Source: Numida meleagris
Taxonomy: Eukaryota; Chordata; Aves; Galliformes; Numididae
DNA length: 64,000 nucleotides
Reading direction: 5' to 3'
NCBI RefSeq assembly: GCF_002078875.1
Contig: NC_034424.1
Location: 8,954,326 to 9,018,325, forward strand
Shown: positions 42,101 through 50,277 of the stretch, piece by piece
Layout: the number at the start of each line of letters is the position of its first letter
Position numbering within the stretch: position 1 is the first letter of the stretch
Translations under genes and position numbers: made by a program
The notes under the pieces: generated by a model
Seen by the model: the letters and a program-made list of their open reading frames with translations, nothing else
What the model was told of the DNA's origin: nothing
Databases searched by the model: none

Positions 42101-45100
42101 ATCACCAAATTGTAACTCAGAATTTCACAGCTTCGACACTAGCTCTCAACACGCTATGCATTCATCATTTGGAAAGGAAAAATATTAAAAAGCACATCTA
42201 AAAGTTTTCTAATGCATTGCATTGAAAAAGGCAGTACAAAATAGCAATTTAACCAGGAGATTCTGATGTGTGGTGGATAAGCTTCTGGGCTTTTTCAATT
42301 CACTTCACTTTTTAGAACCTCGAGAAACCCAGCAGACCATCTGTGACAGCTGCTCGGCGCTTTTGTCCGCCCTCTGCTGTCTGAAATGCAGAAAGTAATA
42401 CTCATACACAGAGCTGTGCAACTCAGTGATTCATGCAGCATTCGATCACTGCAGTTTCATTTTTAGCTAGAAATCAAGAGGGAAAAAAAAAAAAGAGGAA
42501 AAGGAATATGAGAGATAGTCCATGGTTGTACACTAAAGGAAAACCCCAGAACACCTAGACAATGCAGTTTCTCAACTTACCAATCAGACTTCCAGAAATC
42601 TGTGTGATGATATCCACAGCAGGAACAAAAGAGATTACAGAAATATATAAATATTATGAAAAAATATGTTGCCATTTCTCGTAACAATTCTGAAAGCTAT
42701 CTTGAAAGCAAATTTCTTAACAGTACCAGTTCAAACAGCCAAAAGATTTACACCATAAAACTGCACTGGCTTCCTGCTGGCCACGGGAGCAACATCCACG
42801 CTGATAACATTGCTGCTATTAAACTCCTAGAAGTGCCTTACTGTGCTTTGGAAAGGAAAAAGTCTCTGGATCACTTCAAATCTGAATGTCCGGGCCCTGA
42901 CTTGTGGCGTTCTGAGAACTGTCACAGCTTTCAACTGTTTCCAGAAGTCTGCTGACATTTTTTCAAACCACAGCCTGAGTGAAAATGATTTCCTTTTTCT
43001 GTTCCTCTTTTACAATAAACCAAAACATTAGCGATTTTCCACCTCCAAACCCTTTCACCATGGCCAGACACACAAAACCTTTCAGTGATAAACACATGAA
43101 TATTATCTCTGATAACAAACAGCATCGCTTAATTCTTATATCGTCACTGAGCACAGCAAGGAATACCTGAAGCTCGCAGCCATCCAGTTTTCCACTGAGT
43201 ATCTACTGCAGACACAGCACGTACAGTTATGAGAGAATGCTGCCAGCAATCTCCAATAAAATACACTGAGGCAATTCAATACTTTTAACTCAGAAACAGT
43301 TCTGAAGAAAAAAATTTAAACAACCTAGTCCTGAAGTGTTGAAGCAGCTAGGGAAGCTTCTAGTACAGGAGTCAAAAAAGTTTTCAAGACTCTTGGTGAA
43401 GACTGCATTAATTTGCTGGGCTTAGTGTTAAGAGTCCACTGGTTACAGAACAACTGCTCATGACGTGAGGAAGGTCTGCCTACATTTAGATGGCGCAGGC
43501 GCAAACTGAGTCAGTTTGTTGACAGAAAAAAACAGGGTGGAGAACCACATGCACTCCCGTGTTTTAAACAGCCTATAATTTAAAAGTAAACACAAATAAG
43601 CATTCTTTTCATCCTCACTTGTTTTTTCATAAAATTCTCACTTGCTTCAGCGTATTTTGATACACCTATTTACAGCAGCATCCTTGATGAATTAAATTAA
43701 CTCTGTTATTAAAACTAAATTATTAGAACTGTATAATCCTAGTTATTTCTAATTTCATTCACCAAGAAGATTCACATTAGCAATGGCTGCTGCAGTTCTG
43801 GGAACAGAGAAAGTAAATCCGTATAATGCTTATTTATATTCTTCATTATCCTCCAAAACTTACATTCATTTGCATTAATCACGATCTTTCATTTTCTCAT
43901 TAGTCCACGGGAGAATGAGATAATGGGAATGAAGCTGAGTCCCAATTCACCTACTGCTGTTCCTGCATTGGTTTGGTTCTTTCTTTTACTTGGTTGAGTT
44001 TTTAATTTTTTTTTTTTATTATTTTAGTTATGAGTTGAAGCAGAAGGCATTTAAGTACAACATAACTCCTCCATTTCTTCTTGGCATTCACTCAACATAA
44101 GGGAGCTGACAGCAAAGAACTCTTATCCAGGAGAGATCAAGAATGGACTCGTACTAATCATTTACACTCATTTCTTCAACTGTGTCTCCCTTTTAATCTA
44201 TCATTAATCAAGAAAAGTTACTTTATGTAACCAGATACTTCCCACACGAGATTGAATCAGCTCACCATCTACATAGGGGAACCAGGGAAATACCCCTCTG
44301 TCTTCAGTACCTGGTTCACACTGCTGGATTGCCATTGCCATAGCTGTTAATAGTTGAAAATACTAAAGAAAAGATAGAATGAAAGAATGTATTGATAAAG
44401 CACCTGTCATCCCTCCTCCTACACAAGTAATTAGTAATTTTGGTAGACTTCACATTATTTTTCCCAAATATTAAACTTTATCAATGACGGTCCAGTTAGC
44501 ACATCCCTGCTGCCAGCATAATGCTGAAGTACAGGACAGTGAACAGTTGATATTTTTACAAGTCAAGTGCCAACACAAATTGCAGAAACGTACTCATGTT
44601 ACATTACACACAACAATCAAAACCTCTTTCATGGCATTTCTGGATTAAACTCAATAAAGGCAGAAATGTCCTTGCACTTGACAGCTTCTCTTATATTTTG
44701 CAACACTGTCCCCAAAAGAATCCAGAGGTGTCATATTCAATAACACACATGCAGAAGGTCCCATTCTGCCATATGCGACTCGCAGTACTCATACGCCAAG
44801 GACAAGTTCTTCTCATTCTTACACTGGATTCTCCCATGTGAAGAACCAACTAGAAATAACTGAGATAGATGTTTACAATCACTGAGAAAATGGTCTTCAT
44901 TCGTGATTGCTTCGACACCATCCAGTCACCTAGCTGGCTCTTCATACAGTTAAATCTCAACTCTCTTTGTCTAGGTCATTGCTCCAAAATGTTCTATTTC
45001 TCACGAACATGAGAAAGCAGAAGACAGATCGTTAAATTCTTTAAAAAATAAATAAATAAAAGCAAAGGCAGGATGGGATAGCATGTAGAAATTTTTATTT

Positions 45101-48100
45101 CCATAGAATTTTATGGAACTAACATAGTGGTAGATATGAAACCTGATTGTACCTCCATCAATTCCTGCAGAAAATGTAAATAAAAATCACAGACTATTTC
45201 AACATGTCCACGGGAGGTGATCATAAATACTCGGACACAACTTCTTAGCCTGTTCTATGCAAAATACGTTGTTCCTAACTTCCACCACCCATCTGTATAT
45301 GACAAACGCTTCAAAACCCTCAGCAGGGCAACAGAAAGCTCATACATGCAAACTTTTAGAATGAGGACAGCACCCGCTCTGAGGACATTTCCTCAGCTAC
45401 CAGCAGATGCATTATTAATAAAACTTGCATATACAAATGTCCACAAAATGTCTTAACAAGATCAATTCTGACAGTGAAAGATAACATCTGCCATTTTGCA
45501 ACGTCATAACAAATTACTGCAAAGAAACATTGATTGTTTTTTTCCTCCACATTGTTAATTCAAGAACACTGACTACAAACAAATACAGTTATCTACAGAA
45601 GAACTCAAAGTGCAAGATATCTTGCAGCACTTCTGCAAAAGAGCAGCGACTTTGAGGACCAGATAGGAAAATAATTTCAAACAGCTGGAAATTATAATTG
45701 CAGTGTAACAATGCAAGGTCAAACACTGTTTCCCTGTCTGCCAAAAGCTAAACCACAGACTTACCTTAAGATACAGAAGCAGCTTTTGGCCCCAGAAGAT
45801 AAGCGACAGAACCCAAACCTCTGTTTGCTGTCAATGTCTGTAAGGACAAATGTAAAGTTCTGCCCAACTTGGCTAACCGCATGGCTGAAAATAAAGAGAA
45901 TAAAAAGGAAAAACTTAATGCTGAGCAAACTTCATGTCAAAGGTATCTGATCTAAGCATATTAGTCCTATAGCATTTCCTCTTTTGCTAGAAGGTTGTGT
46001 TTTGGGTTTTTGTTGTTGTTGTTTTTTCCCCCTTCAAAAAATTAAGTTGGAAAATATACACCCTTTAGAAACTTAAGTATGCAAGTGGCTTTAGTGCGGG
46101 ATGATACTAAACAATGCATTTATCTTTAAATGAAAAAGGATACAACTATAAACCATCTTCAAAGCAGACAAAGTATTACTCTTCATTTGAAAATTGGTTT
46201 ACTCTAAGAGCAAGACAGTGTTTCATAAATAACATGCTGAGCTTATCTGACACTTGGATATTGACTTGCTTAAGTCTTATATCTATCTACCAGTTTTCTA
46301 AGTGTGCCAGATAGACCATTCCTCAATGCCCAGCAACCTCGCCCATGTCGGATGACTCTCCTTTAGCAGCTATGCAGTCAGTTAAAGGAAAGAACACACT
46401 AGGGCTCAAAGGAGGAAAAGATAACTGGGATCGAAAGCACACTGCACTAGAGCCAGCCATGACTACAGACATAATTTTTTTAAGACTTTAACACCATTTT
46501 TCAAGTCTTTTGCCTTATCTTTAGGACCTTAATGGCTCTTCAAGAGCAGCACAAATGAGCTAATAACGTCCATGGGCATTGGTCCCATTCAGACAGACCT
46601 CAGTGGGAAGTATCACTATAGCAAAATCTGTCTGAATTGGAAAACTCAGGTAAGTGATGCTCAAAACAGTCAGATCAAAAGAAGTTGCTTTACATTTAAA
46701 GCACAACACTTTTTGAATGTTATTTACTAACAAAATGAAAGATGTTCGTAGGGTATTACCACATTTGTCTAAAGTTAATCGAACACTCGTGTGATAATGA
46801 TAAATTCCATATAAATCAAGCCCAATTCTCCTCCCAGTTTATTGAGATGTTATACTGTAGAGATGTAAGTTTAGTACTTAAAACAAATGCTGACTTTCAT
46901 TGGGGAAGCTGTGACTAATAAAATTATTAGTGGAGTTTTCTTGCAGAATTTCAATTTGACATCTCATAATTATATGAAATTAACACTTATTTCAGGTTGT
47001 CTTTTCAGTGAGAACTGAGAAATATGAATGGAATTTACACATGCATCTTTACAACTCAATAACAACAAGAAAAACACAGAATCAAATCTCAGGCCATTTA
47101 ACTATCATAGTAACGAGCCCTAGAAACAAGCAAATATCTAGAGAAAATAAAGAAAAATAGACTTTCATAAAGAAAAGTTGGACCCATCCATCACTAGGTG
47201 CTCCATAGTCACAGAAGAACAAAAAGAAAGACACATAATAGCATTTCAGTAGCCTGAGAATTAGACAGCGTAAGTACTAATATCCTACAGAATTCTAACT
47301 GTCAACAGAACAGCCGTTTCCATAAACCATACTGAGCTGGTAGGGTATACCAAAAAATCCCTCACTGGTGTTAAGTTTTATCTGAAAAGCTTGGATGTAA
47401 TGTTACTATGGTGATTTTACTATGGCGTTTTAGAAGGGGATTATATGCTTAATTTTAACAAGGCCAAGAGCAGAGTGTGTGCAAGAAAAGCATTCTAGCT
47501 GACAATTCAAATTATGGAATGGGAGAAAAAAAACATGCTCCACTTGAAGCAGGGAGAAGCTTGTTTATCACGCAATTGCCACAAGTTGGTAAGTTCCTTC
47601 CCAGCAAATCTAAAGATTCTTGCATTTCCGTGATTCACAGACACTGAACATGCCTAAAAGGCCTTGCTCAACTTTCAGCTGTTAGTTCTTTGTGGCGTAA
47701 AATAACCTATTCACTATCCTGGTTAAAGATGTCTTTCCTTACCCTCACCCTAACCAAAGTATTTTTGCAAGACCTTGTTGGAGGATCTCACACTACTTTG
47801 GGCTCTGAGTTGGCGAAAGGAAAAGTAGTCTCTGTTCCTCAGTGACTAAGCATGTATGATCATTTCCATCAGCACCTCTTCATTAGGATTGATTGTTTTT
47901 CCAGAGGTGCTGAAGATATGTCCTACAGAGTATTCAACAGAATAATTACAATCCATGTTCCTAAGATATTTGAACAATGACCTAGTGTCTCCACTATTAT
48001 AATAAGAGTTTTTAAAATCTCAACATAACAGAGAAATTCCAGTTCTAAAATTGTCACAGCTTGAAACAAGGCCATCTACTTAACGGGAAACAGCACCTAA

Positions 48101-50277
48101 ATATTTGGAATGACTATACTGAAAAACGTTTTGGTGTTTCTCTCTTCATTTGTTTAGAAAGAACAAAAATATATTAAAAAAAATCACCCATAGGACTGAG
48201 AATTATAGTAATTGTAGACCTGATCCAACATACCACTTTTCAGGCATACAGAGAGGGTTAAAATCCCTGGAGCGCTAGTCAACTCCGTAAGTCACAGCTG
48301 CTAAGGACATTTCTGACAGAAAGCTGAAGAAAATATTTCTTCCAGAAGCCATTTCTTTCTATCTTAGAGCAGGAAGACGGTTTACTGAGAAGACAGAGGG
48401 GAATATTAAAGCACTGTCTGAGATAATTTCATTACGGAGCTACCTGCTCACTACTGTCAATAACTTGATTTTAAATGCAGTACAAGAAGTGCATAAAGAA
48501 ATACTCAGCGACCGATTAACAGTTAGCAGAAAGAGATCGATTACTGTACATTTGTCACTCGCTGAGTTCCAGATAAAGTCTCTATGAACAGATATTCAAT
48601 TGGTTCTAAATCTGAAAAGCTGAAGAAAACTTTTCAATTAAGATGAACTGTATTGTTCTCTTTGTCATGGTCCCACTAAATTTGCAGTGATACAAGACAG
48701 TTGCTGTAACTGCCAGGTTAGTTCCTTAATTCCCACACACAGTTCAAATCTAAGCCAAATATACATCACAAAGGACAGCAGTGAGTGTTTATATACTTAT
48801 AAGTGCACGCTCATAAATGAACATGTGCATTTACTCATTTATTTTTGTATCAATAAGAGATGTAGCAGACATCTCTTTCAGGTGCAACTTGGGACATCTT
48901 TTATTTTAAATTTTAGGTATGCCCCACAGGCTACAAACCTCCTTAGTTTTCAAAATGGCCAGCTTTTCTGTATCAGTCTGTGATGATCAGTCAAAAAGCT
49001 GAATCCAGCAATGGGAGTTAATTTTCACTATGTTCTCATGTGCACCCCACATGGGTTTTCAATGTTTCTATCTTTCAAAGATGTTATATCGCTGGGAAAA
49101 AAAAACAATAACGAAACCCCAGGTACAATAAAACTACATGTTGTAACCATAAATGTGTCCACAGTAGAAAGAGAGCAACCTTAAACATGCACATGAGAAA
49201 AATATATACATCTACTTCCCCAATCCCTTCCCTTAAGCAAGGGAAAAAGATCAGTAAAAAGCAATGCCAAATTACCAGGAGAATTTGTGGCTTCTGAAGG
49301 TCATCCAAGGCAACAAGCATTAGTTAAGAAGCCCTTGCTGACAGTCCAGGATATTCAAAGTCTCTTTTTGTGTACAAATCAGGTACAGCAGAGGTGTTGC
49401 CAATGTCAGCTGATGCCAGCAGTGCCTCACCAGCGTCTCTCAACCCTGACCTGCAGGATCTGCCCAGAGGGCTGAGAGAACATTATCACCTGCACAACGT
49501 GTTCAAGCTTCCAGCTTCCTCCAACCCCAGATTACCACGTAGCAGACCTCAGACAAGTGAATCTAACCAATTAAACGCTGCTGCTACATGGCATAAGCAA
49601 CAGTGCACCCTTTCAAAATCTGAATGCTTGTTCTCACCATGAAATCATCAGAACTCATACTAAAAACAAAATTCAACATATAAACAACTAAAAAATTTCT
49701 GACAATTCCTAAATCACAAGAATTAAATATTCTCAGTCAAATACAGTTCTTCTCTTATCCGTTAGAAACTAGATTGCAATTTTTCCAAAAAATTAAAACC
49801 TGAATTAAGAAGTCACGAGGAAAGCACCAGCATTCAAGCTAAGATTGAAGCCCTTAAATGTAAAGCACTTTATTATTCTTACCAAATTCTGGCAACTGAG
49901 AAATAAAATTCAGATGTAAAGAAGTTCTGATATTAATATGCATATTTGATAATTGCTACCCAAGCGTTTTCACATCCAAATATTACACAGAAGTGAAACA
50001 AAACACACTTTTACTGCTGCCACCGAGCAGCTCAAACTTAAAACTTTTTTTTTTGATGGTGCCCATAAAAACTCCAGGACAACAGGATTCTGAGGCTATA
50101 ATTTGCACTTTGGTGCTTTAAATCACAGTCAAGCAGACAGAACATTAAGAACAGTATGCTTTTTATTTTCTGCAGTGGTTTTATTGGAAAGCTTATTTTC
50201 TTGTCAAGTTTGAAAATCTAATACTACCTGTCCACGTAGAAGGGGAAACAAAACTTGGTCAAAGTCTGTAGAACTTC
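135..50277 (-). CDS. DENND1A: DENND1A (connecdenn 1), partial: eight internal exons
   Basis: Eight minus-strand blocks bounded by AG acceptors and GT donors join as 50228-50277, 45765-45884, 23858-23927, 22661-22741, 20443-20496, 13929-14039, 8912-9012 and 135-180. Lengths are 50, 120, 70, 81, 54, 111, 101 and 46 nt, summing to 633 nt (211 codons) with phases matching at every junction and no stop. The product is collinear with the N-terminal half of DENND1A as I remember it, including [51 protein letters not shown] and [24 protein letters not shown]1A activates Rab35 by GDP/GTP exchange and links to AP-2/clathrin through a C-terminal tail not present here. The start codon, dDENN module and tail lie off the window. 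DENND1B and DENND1C are the alternatives; details such as [26 protein letters not shown] and GIHLSLMEK favour DENND1A. Confidence 0.95.
450..468. repeat. Short CA run
   Basis: An interrupted (CA)n of about 19 bp (one CG step) within an intron. Confidence 0.9.
3904..3917. repeat. A14 tract in A/C-rich context
   Basis: Fourteen consecutive A followed by CAAAACAACC, with further A-rich sequence just before. Low complexity. Confidence 0.85.
4944..4978. repeat. Copy 1 of a short dispersed motif pair
   Basis: AGCCCATTA, a 12-base spacer, then GGCACCTGCTGGCA. The same two blocks in the same order with nearly the same spacing recur at 6850-6883. No repeat family is recognised. Confidence 0.7.
5157..5173. 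repeat. A17 tract
   Basis: Seventeen consecutive A. No retroelement body precedes it that I recognise. Confidence 0.9.
6850..6883. repeat. Copy 2 of a short dispersed motif pair
   Basis: AGCCCATTA, an 11-base spacer, then GGCACCTGCTGGCA, followed by GTGCAAAT. It is the partner of 4944-4978. Confidence 0.7.
7280..7425 (-). mobile_element. CR1 LINE ORF2 remnant (reverse transcriptase)
   Basis: The minus-strand translation includes [20 protein letters not shown] and then MEQIF. This matches the conserved CR1/Jockey-type reverse transcriptase segment that usually reads [17 protein letters not shown] followed by a MEQ-type motif. Frame and similarity are lost on both sides (7215-7280 and beyond 7425), so it is a decayed 5'- and 3'-truncated piece with no coding capacity. 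Its true edges are uncertain; related sequence may continue towards 7700. Confidence 0.8.
8261..8345 (-). mobile_element. CR1 LINE 3'-end fragment
   Basis: The plus strand begins GGAATCACAGAGCAATTTAC, followed by ATTGGAAGGGATCTCAGGAG and then CCCAAACTCCTG. This is the reverse complement of a CR1 3' end (usual form: AATCACAGAAT, GGTTGGAAGGGACCT, then a CCAACTCCTG-like stretch). The copy is short and diverged, with CR1 sense on the minus strand. Confidence 0.75.
8850..8904. repeat. (TA)n(CA)n(TA)n microsatellite beside a splice donor
   Basis: A compound dinucleotide array of TA, CA with two interruptions, then TA again, about 55 bp. It ends six bases inside the intron from the GT donor of exon 8912-9012. 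In the transcript it reads UA-UG-UA. Confidence 0.97.
8912..9012 (-). CDS. DENND1A: DENND1A internal exon (c[13 protein letters not shown])
   Basis: A 101-nt exon with 33 codons plus TG of a cysteine codon. It begins [20 protein letters not shown] and ends [13 protein letters not shown]. It belongs to the central DENN module, close to the Rab-contacting face in the solved DENND1-Rab35 family structure. Phe replaces the Tyr I recall before WQH. The acceptor is TTTTTCAG/TT, with a T17 tract 38 to 54 nt upstream of the exon in the transcript. The donor TTG/GTAAGG is followed after about six bases by a TA/TG microsatellite (8850-8904). A longer open frame on the same strand (8843-9247) crosses it in a different phase and is not the real one. 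Confidence 0.97.
9051..9067. repeat. A17 tract
   Basis: A homopolymer of 17 A on the plus strand, giving U17 in the DENND1A transcript a few tens of nucleotides before the acceptor of exon 8912-9012. It may contribute to, or lie just above, the polypyrimidine tract. Confidence 0.95.
13306..13499 (-). mobile_element. CR1 LINE 3'-end fragment
   Basis: The plus strand shows AACCACAGAACTGAG, then AAGGTTGGAAGGGGCCCTGG, AGATCATCAAATCTGACCCC and a later GCTCAGGGCACTGTTCAG. These are successive landmarks of the reverse complement of avian CR1 3' ends. The sense strand is minus, the same as DENND1A transcription. It is truncated after about 190 bp. Confidence 0.88.
13929..14039 (-). CDS. DENND1A: DENND1A internal exon (c[16 protein letters not shown])
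   Basis: A 111-nt exon of 37 codons, phase 0 at both ends. It begins [20 protein letters not shown] and continues to [13 protein letters not shown]. This is a core part of the central DENN module, with the conserved strand ERRI(L/I)I-SKLST. Where I remember Ile-Cys in mammals this copy has Cys-Cys (TGT TGT), a conservative buried-strand change. The acceptor is TTCCTAG/AG and the donor [23 protein letters not shown] distinguishes DENND1A from DENND1B, which I recall as QLYASMLHERRIVI. Confidence 0.97.
15626..15650. repeat. A-rich low-complexity tract
   Basis: Twelve A, CAACC, then eight A. No element attached. Confidence 0.85.
17476..17506. repeat. 19-bp short tandem duplication
   Basis: TCAATAAGATAG occurs twice with a period of 19 bp. 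It is a minor local duplication. Confidence 0.85.
18729..18774. repeat. Polypyrimidine tract
   Basis: About 46 bases of C and T with a single A on the plus strand. In the DENND1A transcript this is a purine-rich GA tract. Such tracts can form H-DNA or act as splicing-enhancer-like sequence, but no function is shown. Confidence 0.9.
19182..19262. repeat. 20-bp tandem repeat, about four copies
   Basis: Units of 20 bp at 19181, 19201, 19221 and 19241 share the core ACAATTAAnAATCACAAG. The second to fourth units align closely, and the first is diverged at its start. It is a small minisatellite inside an intron. Confidence 0.9.
20443..20496 (-). CDS. DENND1A: DENND1A internal exon (start of c[12 protein letters not shown])
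   Basis: A 54-nt exon of 18 complete codons reading [18 protein letters not shown], phase 0 at both ends. The mammalian peptide differs, as far as I recall, at one position (Thr for Ile after PD). It begins the central DENN module. The acceptor is TTACAG/CA and the donor AAT/GTGAGT. Being a small symmetric exon, it could be skipped without a frameshift. Confidence 0.95.
20497..22660 (-). other. DENND1A: DENND1A intron, 2.2 kb
   Basis: The stretch between exons 22661-22741 and 20443-20496 holds no repeat, exon or RNA gene that I can recognise. Confidence 0.85.
22661..22741 (-). CDS. DENND1A: DENND1A internal exon (uDENN-cDENN linker)
   Basis: An 81-nt exon of 27 complete codons, phase 0 at both ends. 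It starts [19 protein letters not shown] and ends with VQLGL. It corresponds to the helical segment and linker between uDENN and the central DENN module (about residues 125-151). It is the least conserved exon here: mammals, as I recall, have Trp-Asn where this reads Arg-Ser, and the KTPVQLGL stretch differs. That is typical of a loop under weaker constraint. The acceptor TTTCAG/GA and donor TTG/GTAAGT are canonical. Confidence 0.93.
22742..23857 (-). other. DENND1A: DENND1A intron, 1.1 kb
   Basis: This is the shortest intron in the window, between exons 23858-23927 and 22661-22741. Its donor is GTATTA and its acceptor TTTCAG. Nothing else is recognisable in it. Confidence 0.85.
23858..23927 (-). 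CDS. DENND1A: DENND1A internal exon (uDENN end, [12 protein letters not shown])
   Basis: A 70-nt exon. One base completes serine, then 23 codons read [20 protein letters not shown] and KGQ. The [15 protein letters not shown] motif is a hallmark of the DENND1 family at the end of uDENN. The acceptor sits after an uninterrupted run of T residues in the transcript, preceded by a short GT stretch. The donor is CAG/GTATTA, lacking G at +5. It is followed by an intron of only 1.1 kb. Confidence 0.95.
24164..24206. repeat. Overlapping inverted repeats (alternative hairpins)
   Basis: CTTCAATCC (24164-24172) pairs with GGATTGAAG (24179-24187) across a 6-base loop. CTGGGAAGGATTGAAG (24172-24187) also pairs with CTTCACTCCTTCCCAG (24191-24206) across a 3-base loop, with one mismatch in 16. 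The two folds are mutually exclusive. The cluster lies about 240 nt upstream of the acceptor of exon 23858-23927 in the transcript. Confidence 0.85.
26569..26605. repeat. Alternating purine-pyrimidine tract (Z-DNA prone)
   Basis: Thirty-seven consecutive bases alternate purine and pyrimidine, mixing CA and CG steps with GCGCGC and ACGCGTGC cores. This is classic sequence for left-handed DNA under supercoiling. No gene is involved. Confidence 0.92.
26764..26788. repeat. (TG)n microsatellite
   Basis: About 25 bp of alternating TG with one CG step, 160 bp from the CA/CG tract at 26569-26605. Confidence 0.95.
27235..27425. other. Short CpG-rich, GC-rich patch
   Basis: About 190 bp with markedly higher GC than the flanks and about 13 CpG dinucleotides, in an otherwise AT-rich and CpG-poor intron. 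Open frames through it on both strands (up to 139 codons) reflect the lack of TA-rich stop codons rather than a recognisable protein. It could be a small intronic CpG island, an alternative promoter, or a GC-biased relic. There is no TATA box or exon evidence. Confidence 0.55.
27649..27690. repeat. Interrupted CA-rich tract with a small palindrome
   Basis: Alternating bases TGTGCATGCACACGCACA (27649-27666) are followed by GTGTGC-GA-GCACAC (27669-27682), a perfect short inverted repeat, and more CA steps. Confidence 0.85.
32326..32371. other. Inverted repeat beside a homeodomain-type AT core
   Basis: ATGATAGCCGA (32326-32336) and TCGGCTGTCAT (32345-32355) form an 11-bp inverted repeat with one mismatch around an 8-base loop. 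ATGCATCAATTAAGCAT follows directly (32354-32370), containing an ATTA core of the kind bound by homeodomain or POU factors. Such motifs are common by chance, so a regulatory role is only a guess. Confidence 0.4.
33195..33380. other. GC-richer patch, function unknown
   Basis: This roughly 190-bp stretch is clearly richer in C and G than its flanks, with several CpG steps, and shows overlapping open frames on both strands. No protein family or repeat is recognised. Confidence 0.4.
34051..34073. repeat. TA/CA-rich short run
   Basis: About 23 bp of imperfect TATA/CACA alternation. Confidence 0.8.
34325..34340. repeat. A16 tract
   Basis: Sixteen consecutive A in the 21.8 kb intron. Confidence 0.9.
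38992..39021 (+). repeat. A9-G8 plus G-rich tract (quadruplex prone)
   Basis: Nine A are followed by eight G, AGA, GGG, A and six G on the plus strand. This provides enough closely spaced G runs for a G-quadruplex on the DNA strand opposite the DENND1A template reading. The DENND1A transcript is C-rich here. Confidence 0.85.
40481..40505. repeat. TA run followed by T tract
   Basis: Interrupted (AT)n of about 20 bp running into T residues, in the 21.8 kb intron. Confidence 0.9.
45765..45884 (-). CDS. DENND1A: DENND1A internal exon (uDENN core)
   Basis: A 120-nt exon. Its first base completes a serine codon, 39 codons follow, and it ends with AG of another serine codon. It encodes [20 protein letters not shown] followed by [19 protein letters not shown], which are central uDENN beta strands at about residues 62-100 of human DENND1A. 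The only differences I notice from mammals are His-Ala in place of Leu-Thr near the start. The acceptor is TTTTCAG/CC and the donor AAG/GTAAGT is strong. Phase is the same at both ends and the length is a multiple of three, so skipping would keep frame while removing 40 residues of uDENN. Confidence 0.96.
45885..50227 (-). other. DENND1A: DENND1A intron, 4.3 kb
   Basis: The stretch between exons 50228-50277 and 45765-45884 is AT-rich with a few A/T runs. No repeat family or exon is recognised. Confidence 0.85.
50228..50277 (-). CDS. DENND1A: DENND1A internal exon (u[20 protein letters not shown])
   Basis: This is the most upstream coding exon visible, 50 nt. It reads [16 protein letters not shown] and ends with AG, the first two bases of a serine codon completed by the next exon. 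The peptide appears identical to mammalian DENND1A at about residues 45-60, in the uDENN module that packs against Rab35. The acceptor CCACAG follows a long T tract in the transcript (the A run at 50288-50299 on the plus strand). The donor is CAG/GTAGTA, which lacks the usual G at +5 and so looks weak. The preceding exon, expected to end in a PEDYSDQ-like peptide, was not found between 50278 and 64000. Confidence 0.94.

Larger units (their letters stand above)
23928..45764 (-). other. DENND1A: DENND1A intron, 21.8 kb
   Basis: The largest complete intron here contains an inverted-repeat cluster (24164-24206), alternating purine-pyrimidine tracts (26569-26605, 26764-26788, 27649-27690), a CpG-rich patch (27235-27425), an inverted repeat next to a homeodomain-type ATTA core (32326-32371), a GC-richer patch around 33195-33380, a G-rich tract (38992-39021), a TA run (40481-40505) and A tracts. 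No second gene is supported. The large size and mixed composition make it the likeliest place for intronic regulatory DNA, but that is inference. Confidence 0.8.

Noticed and set aside
135..50277. Assignment to the paralogue DENND1B
   Set aside because: Discriminating stretches ([32 protein letters not shown]) agree with DENND1A and disagree with the DENND1B residues I recall.
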